A DNA stretch of 64,000 bases, taken from the NCBI GenBank assembly GCA_948567375.1, contig OX419755.1, positions 65,538,944-65,602,943 on the forward strand. The letters run 5' to 3'. Origin of the DNA: Lunularia cruciata. Lineage: Eukaryota > Streptophyta > Marchantiopsida > Lunulariales > Lunulariaceae. Position numbers and translations under genes: made by a program. Shown piece by piece: positions 56,420 through 64,000 of this stretch; positions within the stretch are counted from its first letter, which is position 1; the number at the start of each line of letters is the position of its first letter. The notes beneath the pieces are model-generated. The model was not told the DNA's origin and searched no databases. It saw only the letters and a program-made list of their open reading frames with translations.

Positions 56420-59400
56420 TGCTAGAAATTAAAGAGAATATTGGAGAAAATCTCTTTGCTAGCACAACAACCACCAACCAATGAATTGGTGGAGTTACAA
56501 GCAAAATGTATTAACATGCAATATTCATGCATACTTGGAAAATTAAGCAAAGTTGCAAATCTTTACGCTCTACACAAACAAATTGGTAGGGTAAACACAA
56601 CTAAGTTGGGAGAGTTGATAGAGTTGTAATTCCTTTTCCTTGATGGGAATAGATTGGCAACATTCCTACATCCTTGGAACTTGTGCAAAGTTGCAAATCC
56701 TTGTGCTCCACAAAAAAAATTTGATAAGGCAAATATAAATTGGTTGGGAGGATAGTCAAAGTTTCAATACTCTTCCTTGAATGGCAATGCATTGACAAGT
56801 AGCATTCCTACATCTTTGAGAAACTATGTAAAGTTGCAAAACCTTATGCTCCACACAAAAAAAATTGGCATGCCAAAGACCAAGTGACTTTGGAGAACTG
56901 AGGAAGCTTCAAAGTCTTTATCTATATTATAATGATTGACAAGCAATATTCCTATGTCTTTGCAAAATTGTGCAAAGTTGCAAATCTTTTGGTTCAATAG
57001 AAACAAATTGATAGGCAAAATACTTCTTTAGTTTATAGAATTGGTCGAGCTGCAAAGTATTTACTCAAATGAGATTGCATGGACAAGCAACATTCCAACA
57101 TCCTTAGCAATTATGCAAAGTTGTAAATTCTTATACTCTACACAGACAAATAGTTAAGAGAAATATCAACTAAGTTGGGAGAATTGAAGGAATTGCAGTA
57201 TTTTTTTTGAAAGGGAATGCGTTAGCAAACAACATTCTTGTATCCTTGGAAAATTGTGCAAAGTTGCAAAACCTCACGCTCTACATAAAAAAATTGACGT
57301 GCCCAATTGAGTTAGGAGAATTAGAGGAGCTACGAAGTCTTTACTTGCATGAGAATGCATTGATAGGCAACATTCATGCATCATTGCAAAATTTTGCAAG
57401 TTACAAATCCTTGCGCTTAACATAACAAATTGACATACCAAATAATTGATGAGTTTGGAGAATTGGAGGAGTTGCAAAGTCTTTACTTGAATGACAATGT
57501 GTTGATAATTAACATTCTACATCCTTGGAAAATTGTGCAAAGTTGTAAATCCTTGAGCTCTACACAAACAAATTGAAAAGCCAAATACCAATTGACTTGG
57601 GTGAATTGAATTAGTTGCAAATTCTTTACTTGCATGAGAGCGCATTGACATGCCACATTCTTGCATCCTTGGCAAATTATACAAAGTTGCAAAACCTTAT
57701 GCTCTAGAAAAAAATTTTGATAGGCCAAATACCTAGTGAGTTTGGAGAATTAGAGGAGCTACAAAATCTATACTTGAATAAGAATGCATTGACAAGCAAC
57801 ATTCTTGCATCCTTGGGAGATTGTGCAAAGCTAAAAATCTTTGTGCTCTACATAAACAAATTGAGAGTGGAAATACCAAATGAGCTAGAAGAATTGGTAA
57901 AGATGCAATACCTTTCCTTAAATGGGAATGCATTGATATGCAAAATTTTTGCATCCTTAGGAAATTATGCAAAGTTACAAAAGTTGCACTCTCCACAAAC
58001 AAATTGACAAGCAAAATACCAATTGAGTTGGGAGAATTGAGGAAAATACAAAGTCTTTACTTTTATGAGAAAACATTGACAAGAAATATTCTTGCATCCT
58101 TGTAAAATTGTGCAAAGTTGGAAAAGCTTATGATCTACACCAAAAAATTGATAGGCCAAATACCAATTGAGTTGGGAGAATTAGTAGAGTTGTAATGCCT
58201 TTTCCTTGATAGAAATGTATTGATAGGCAACATTCCTACATCTTTGGGAAATTATGCAAAGTTGCAAATCCTTGTGCTCTATGCAAACAAATTGACAAGG
58301 CAAATAGCAATTGAGTTGGGATAATTGAGAGAGCTGCAAAGTCTTTACCTGAATGAAAATCCATTGATAAGCTACATTCCTATATCCTTGGGGAATTTTG
58401 CAAAGAGCTTAAGTTCTACAAAAACCATTTGATAGGCCAAGTACTAGCCAAGTTGGGAGAATTGGCAAATTTTTGACACCTTGCCTTGCATGAGAATGCA
58501 TTGAAAAGAAACATACTTGTATCCTTGGAAAATTTTTCAAAGTTGCAATCCCTTGCTACCATGTATTATAGAATGACACCATGTATTATGGGAAATTATT
58601 CATGTAGGGTAGATCTATACCTCCAGATGAACCAAATCTCAAGTGGTATACAATTCAACTAGTTTTATGTAAAGAATCTCATAGAGTTGATCCTTTCCAA
58701 ACACCAATTTTCAAGTGTAATTCCTTGTAATCGGGTCTTCTTTATGTGCCTTTCAAGTTTTTGATGTTTCTCAAGATGAATTGAAGGAATCATACCATAC
58801 AACATTGCAAAAATTTCGTCCCTAGTGTGGCTCAAACTTGATAACAACAACTTGATTTGTGCAATTCCAACTAGTCTCAAATATCAATGATATTCATTGA
58901 TAAAAATTAATCTTTCTAACAACAAACTCACTCGTCTAATCCTTGCCTCATTAAGTAACTGCAAAAGCTTATCCATGCTAGACTTGAGCTACAATTCCTT
59001 CCACAATTCTTTATCAAGTTTTAGATGTGTAGTCAACTCATTAAAAGTTCTTATTGTGTGCTGAAATAACTTGATTGTCTCATTGCACAATTGAATCCTA
59101 CTATCAACTTCCTTCCAGGTTTTAGACCTTTCAAACAATAAATTCTATGAAATTCTTCTTGGAAACATACCAAATATGCATATTTTTATGCATTTTACTG
59201 ATAGTAATTCTAGTGGTGAAGGCAATGCATCAGCTGGCATCCTTAAGGAAGAGATATTGGTGTGAGAAAAAGGTCAAGAGCTTGTTCTAATTTATGTTTT
59301 CTCCATCAGGATTTTCTTTGTACACATTAACAATTTTGCAAGTGATAGACTTGCAAAACTAGGTATCTTCATGGAATGAAATACTTTTCACTTTCAAGCA

Positions 59401-59818
59401 ATCACTTTAATGGTTCCATACTTTCTCACTTGTCCAAACTACAAGTGTTAGAGTCCATTGATGTATCCAAGAATAACTTATTTTGAATCCCACTTCCTTT
59501 TGCACAACTTATTGCGTTAGTATTTTTCATTGTAAGTTTCAATGATATCGGAGGACATATTCCCATTTCTTAATTCTAACCGATGGAGAAAGCATTGTTT
59601 ATTGGGAATCTTAGCCTTTGCAAGGGTCTTTGGAGCCATGCAGCACAAAAGCTACAAGAACTTTGACTCCATATTCAAAATCAAAGGAGAATATAGATAC
59701 ACTTGTTGAACTTCTAAAATGGCCTTTTGATGATTGGGTTTCACTATGTGTATTCATAGTGGGCTTTGTAGCTAGTTTTAGTGTCACATTAGGACCCAAT
59801 TTTGCCTATACATCTTAG
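56420..59818 (+). pseudogene. LRR receptor-like protein (RLP-type) pseudogene
   Basis: From about 56420 to 58560 a unit of about 144 bases recurs roughly 14-15 times. Each encodes two plant-type 24-residue leucine-rich repeats (for example GELEELQNLYLNKNALTSNI then LASLGDCAKLKIFVLYINKL). Past 58900 come further LRR text (LTRLILASLSNC, LSMLDLSYN), ESIDVSKNNL (59455) and GHIPIS. A cap-like ALFIGNLSLCKG (59590-59625) follows. The end (59618-59818) has an acidic-basic stretch, then DDWVSLCVFIVGFVASFSVTLG as a transmembrane helix and a short tail with a stop. There is no kinase domain, so it resembles receptor-like proteins. Stops and frameshifts occur in nearly every repeat. Confidence 0.82.
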
Positions 59819-61300
59819 TACATGACTTCCATAATCACAAAATTGTACAATATTGTGTATGGTGATCTAGATGTTATTCATTTTCTAAAGTAGTGTTCAC
59901 TCCAACTAATAATCAATATAGTAGGTTTGTTTGGAGAACTTCTTGTTTTGATTCAATCAGTTATTAGAGTTATCATGTACAAACATGCAATAGCACTCAT
60001 TACTAGTTCCTTGTAGATGGTTGTCTTTGAGAAGTATAGATTATTTACATTTAGCCAAAAAAAATTAAAATTTTATATAAAACTTTGAAAATAAGGTGTA
60101 TTGATTTTTGAGAGATTAATTATTATAGTATGATCCAAGATCATATTAATACACCAAAAAAATTCCATGGATAAATGAATTTTTATTATATTTTATACAT
60201 CTAAAAGTATAATGAGTTTACTACTAATTATTTCAAGAGTCACACTTGCTAATTTATTGCAATAAGAAAATTAAATCTCCTCAAGTGGAGTCTTTTAGTT
60301 TAAGCCAAATAACTTATTTTCAAATAAAACAAAGTAGTAAGAAAATAGCTTAGTCCAATTAAGACGTTGAATAATATTGATAATACTACTTGAGTTGACA
60401 TAATCACATATCACATGCATAGTATAGTATAAAAGACTCAAAAATTTTGGCCAATCTTTGTTTGGAAAGATTAAGGTAAAACCATTGAGGTTAATTTCTA
60501 AAACCAAAAATATCAGAAAGTTGAACATATGTATGGTTTTGAAAAAAAAATTTGATGAGTCCGTATGCATATGTACAAATAAAAACATACAACTCATACT
60601 AAAATCATACGTTGTTCCCTATACATATGGATAACAATCTAAGATCATCAAAAACCCAAAAGTCATGCCTTAACTGTAGCAATCCAAACAGAATTAGTAA
60701 GGTTACAATATTAATTGAAAAGAGGAGGAGAAACAAAATGAGTAGAAATTTTTTGGCAAAATTTGGTATTTTCATGCCTACCAAGCCCTGGCCAATTACT
60801 AGCAACCATTTGGATAAAATTTATTACTAATATTTGGCAGATAAATGGGTGATCTATGAAAGTCAATTTCATTTACAGGTTGTTTGTTGTATTTCATTTC
60901 TAAGGCTTTAGCCCACTGACATTTTCTATGTATTCCATATTTTAAACTTTGGGTGGAAGTGTGGTACCCACATTTTTGTTTTTTTCTCAATTTTGAAGAA
61001 GAAGTATATAGAGAAATCAAATTGCGCCTATATGGCCAAAGAAGGCAAAGAAAAGTGTCCTCGGAGTGTAACCTGAGGTAATGTGACTTTGGGTCAGAAG
61101 GCGAGGTACTCAGAATTGCACTGTCAGCATACAACTTGAAGTAAGGAGTCTTTGTCTTGGGGGTGCTCAACCCAAGGTGAGGATAGTGTAACAACTTTCC
61201 TTTGGGGCGAGACATTCAAGAAGGTATCGTTCAAAAACGGCAATCATACGCGTGAATGACACTTGACAGTGATAGGAGCATGCAAGAGGTGTGATTTCTT
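59819..61300. other. no gene seen
   Basis: Up to 60.9 kb it is AT-rich and featureless. From 60.95 to 61.3 kb composition shifts to that of the coding region to the right, so this may be its leader. The minus-strand frame at 60799-61215 is a shadow with no domain. Confidence 0.45.
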
Positions 61301-61333
61301 GGTAGAAACTCAAATTGAAGAAAGATAGAGAAG

Positions 61334-64000
61334 GTGCAACTCTATAAAATTTGGACTAAAGACAAAGCGATGACAAGCAATTTCCCATCGCCATTAAGAA
61401 GTCGTCCTATAGGAGATCGTGGAAAGGGAAGTGTAGTTGAAGACACGCTGGTGTGTCGAGAGGAAGTCGAGAGAGTTAATCCGAGAATCAGTAGGAAGAA
61501 TAGTCCCCAGCCCAAAGTGGAAGAGAGAAAGATGGGAGGTGGGAAGAAGAACTCCAAATTCACAATGAGAAATCATGTGATTCGGAGGTTAGATGTGATC
61601 ACAAGAATTGAAGTTCTGAGCAGGCTTTGGATCACATTCTTTGCATGGAACTGAATGTTAGTTTTCCAAGTTTCATGATTGACATAATCAAGAGTAAGTG
61701 TCTCAATGGCCCTGAAGAAGAAGGGAAGCAAGGAAATCTGGCTCGATGGACAGAGTGGGATTGGAGATTAGAACTTGGAAGAGAAGTAGGCGCAGAGGAA
61801 GGTGCCACATGCTTGGGGAAGGGATAAGTCGTGGAAGAAACCCAAGAAGTGAGGGATGCTTTCTCTTCAAAGTGCACGAAGAATGGCTACAAGGTGGAGA
61901 GCTATAAGAATCCTGTCAAGAGAGGGATTGTGAGTGCTCTAATGGAAATCTTGAAGCCAGAGAGAATGACTTATGTGATGAAGCACCAAGCGGTGTTCTT
62001 CCATAAGATATTTTTAGGAGAGCCAATTAATTAGGTGAAGTGTTTCCATCAGAGGACAAGATAGATGATGTGGAATTTGTAAGACAGGTCCCCGCCACAT
62101 TACATTGTGCCATTTGCAGCCCATTTTTACTTTGGATTGAATCTATTGAATGCAGCGGAGAGGCACAAGATGGTGTCTCATTTCCATCCCGTCTTGAGAA
62201 GAGATGTTGATATAGAGGAGCAGCAGTACATCTTGCAAATCAAGAGTAGCGACGAGTACTACGAGCAGACAAGGCTGAATGTGCAAGTGAAGGTGAGTAC
62301 TCCAAAGTCAAAGAAGAGGAGTCAACAAGGAGAAGAAGAAGTAGTAGAGAAGGCGTGACCTCAGAAAGCCAAAAGAGTGAATCTGAGGAAAGAATTGGTG
62401 GTGATCGTGTCATCGGATGAAGAGTCAGAAGGAGAAGCTGAGTCCAAGTTCAAAGACTCGGAGAAGGAGGAAGAACCCGAGTTCACGCTGCAAAGTGGGG
62501 ACACAAGCAATAACAGTGAGGACGGCGGAGAGATGCAGTCGGTACCCAAAGAGGAGGAAGCTAAGATGGAGACAGCGGAGAAAGATAACTCAAAATTGGA
62601 AGGCAAAGTTCCAGAGCAGGAGGAAAAGAGAGTTACAATTCAGAGAGGAGTCCATTCCAGACGTAGGGCAAAGTATGAAGCGGGGCCGAGTAATGTGAGA
62701 GAAGTGGAGAGTGGGAGTTTGGGGAGCGACAAATCCATTCCTATAAGGCGATTGCGGCTAAGAAGGCGAGTATTGAGAGAGGAAGAGACAAAGAAGGAGA
62801 TAAGTCCGCAAGATGAAGTAATTCTGAGTGAAGGAGTAGAGTATCTACGGAAGGTTGTGTGCCCATCGTTGGTGAAGTTAGAGCACAAGAAGAGGGAGAT
62901 GCAGTCAACGTGTCCGGAGGTGAAGACTATATTGCAGGTGTTAGCTTGCTTGGAAGAAGAGAACTCGGAGTGAAGAAAAATATAACCCAAGGTGAGGAGG
63001 AAAGGGAAGTACTACGAGTAGATGCTATAGTATAGAATCAAGTGATGAAGAACTTGAAGAGAGAAGTGGGAAGTTGAGAGAGAACCATAGAGCAGAGTGA
63101 CATAGCAAGGGAAAGGCAAGTAGTTGAGTACAAAATCTTAAAGCAGCAATTTGCTGATTCAAGATTAGAAATTATCCACGTTATGGCAAGAGTAGTGGAG
63201 AAAGAGCAAGAGCTCGATAGAGTGATGGAGAGTGTAGAAAAGAAGAAGCAGCTCTGGCAAAGAGAGTTGACAGCAAGATATAGAGAGGAGGAAAGGTCAA
63301 GAAAGTTACTTCGCAATCAAGAGGAGAAGATTGTGCAGAAAGAGACTGTGAAAGCTGAGTTTGAAGCAGAATTGGCAATGTATAGAGAGGATTGGCTTGC
63401 AGATCAAGAACGGGAAAGAAGAATGAGACTGGAGCCATTAAAGGAGATTGTGATCAAGATGAACATGATGCTAGGTACAGAAGCCAGCGTGCAAATTGAA
63501 GAGATGAGGCTACACAAGTTGAAGTTGTTGGTGCAGGAGACGAGGAGGAGAAATGCAAAGGATAAAGATTTGAATGCTTTACTTATCAGTCTCAGAACTC
63601 ATGTAGATAGAAAGATATTAGAAGTGGAAGACAATATCACAATTAGATTAAACTTAGTGAAATTGGAGATAGATAAACTTTGGAAGGATGTAAAAGCAAA
63701 ACCCGAAGTAGATGACATAGGAGTAAAAATATCTTTGGAGTTACCAATGGAGATATTAGAGAAGAGTGGGTCTGGAGATAGAGGTTTAGAAGGATTACCT
63801 ACTAGTGGAATTGCAGATTAGGAAAGAGAAATGTTAGAATTAGTAGAGGAATTAGGAGTTGTGAAACCCAAGGATAGAGTAGTAGTGAGTGAAAGTTACT
63901 TTGAGTTTGAAAGCCGAGGAAGAAGTAGACGTTGGATCGGAGTAGTAACAATTTTGAGATTTGAAGAGGCAGATATGAAGAGGTGGTTTGTCATTTCGGA
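61334..64000 (+). pseudogene. interrupted coding region of unknown, probably mobile-element, protein
   Basis: I do not recognise the family. A frame runs from 61627 to 62973 interrupted only by stops at 61825, 62032, 62062, 62080 and 62356. After one frame change near 62.9 kb it continues through stops at 63033, 63075 and 63819 to the window end. The first part has a globular block (NGYKVESYKNPVKRGIVSAL, FAAHFYFGLNLLNAAERHKM). A long acidic, Ser/Glu-rich region follows (62377-62600). Then come basic RRRAKYEAGPS and IRRLRLRRRVLREE segments. A coiled coil rich in Glu, Lys and Arg occupies 63090-63720. The end reads ELVEELGVVKPKDRVVVSES and RWIGVVTILRFEEADMKRW. Nonsense codons without many indels, next to other decayed elements, suggest a degraded Gag-like or transposon-encoded protein. 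A gene of the host is the alternative. Confidence 0.5.

Noticed and set aside
60799-61215. 138-codon minus-strand frame
   Set aside because: Lies opposite the probable leader of the right-hand coding region and has no domain.

Overview
This window looks like nuclear DNA of a streptophyte plant. Two intron-containing host genes sit in a sea of decayed retroelements, one of the genes is a plant-type ubiquitin-like-domain PI4-kinase gamma, and a receptor-like-protein LRR pseudogene is present. Compact introns, a long GC-richer leader on the kinase gene and the mixture of Ty3, Ty1 and Penelope-like elements would suit a bryophyte such as a liverwort, but the sequence alone does not fix the species.

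Layout. 1-1440: Ty1/copia pol remnant. 1441-9240: no gene, but a cluster of inverted repeats near 5 kb. 9240-12895: leader plus a two-exon PI4K-gamma gene (+). 12896-18749: no gene. 18750-21239: a multi-exon gene (-) of unknown function. 22771-24062: 5'-truncated retroposed copy of a repeat that also forms the tail of a Penelope-like element at 52.15-54.55 kb. 24783-34412: a 9.6 kb Ty3/gypsy element on the minus strand, the most interesting feature here. 36.7-36.9 kb: a minus-strand TATA box behind a dense heat-shock-element cluster. 37218-43750: a second, unrelated and decayed Ty3/gypsy element (+) with both LTRs. 44948-52163: an inverted, deleted copy of that second family, split by 3.7 kb of tandem repeats. 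52.15-54.55 kb: Penelope-like reverse transcriptase remnant. 56.4-59.8 kb: LRR receptor-like-protein pseudogene. 61.3-64 kb: interrupted coding region of unknown, probably mobile-element, origin that runs off the window.

Key result. The 24.8-34.4 kb element has one reading frame of about 2467 codons, with no frameshift and six stop codons. It encodes Gag, two zinc knuckles, a retropepsin, a DNMT3-like C5-cytosine methyltransferase, reverse transcriptase, RNase H and an integrase ending in a PHD finger. The methyltransferase retains the SAM-binding segment, the Pro-Cys catalytic motif, the Glu-Asn-Val motif, the RxR-type motif and a DNMT3-like C-terminal block. An element that could write cytosine methylation and may read chromatin through its PHD finger is highly unusual. 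All six differences seen between its duplicated LTR segments are transitions in CG or CHG context, as expected from deamination of methylated cytosine. Its LTR parts are circularly permuted (an extra 105 bp U3 piece lies outside the 3' LTR and the same piece is missing from the 5' LTR), yet the ends carry a candidate TAGAT target duplication, as if a two-LTR circle had been inserted.
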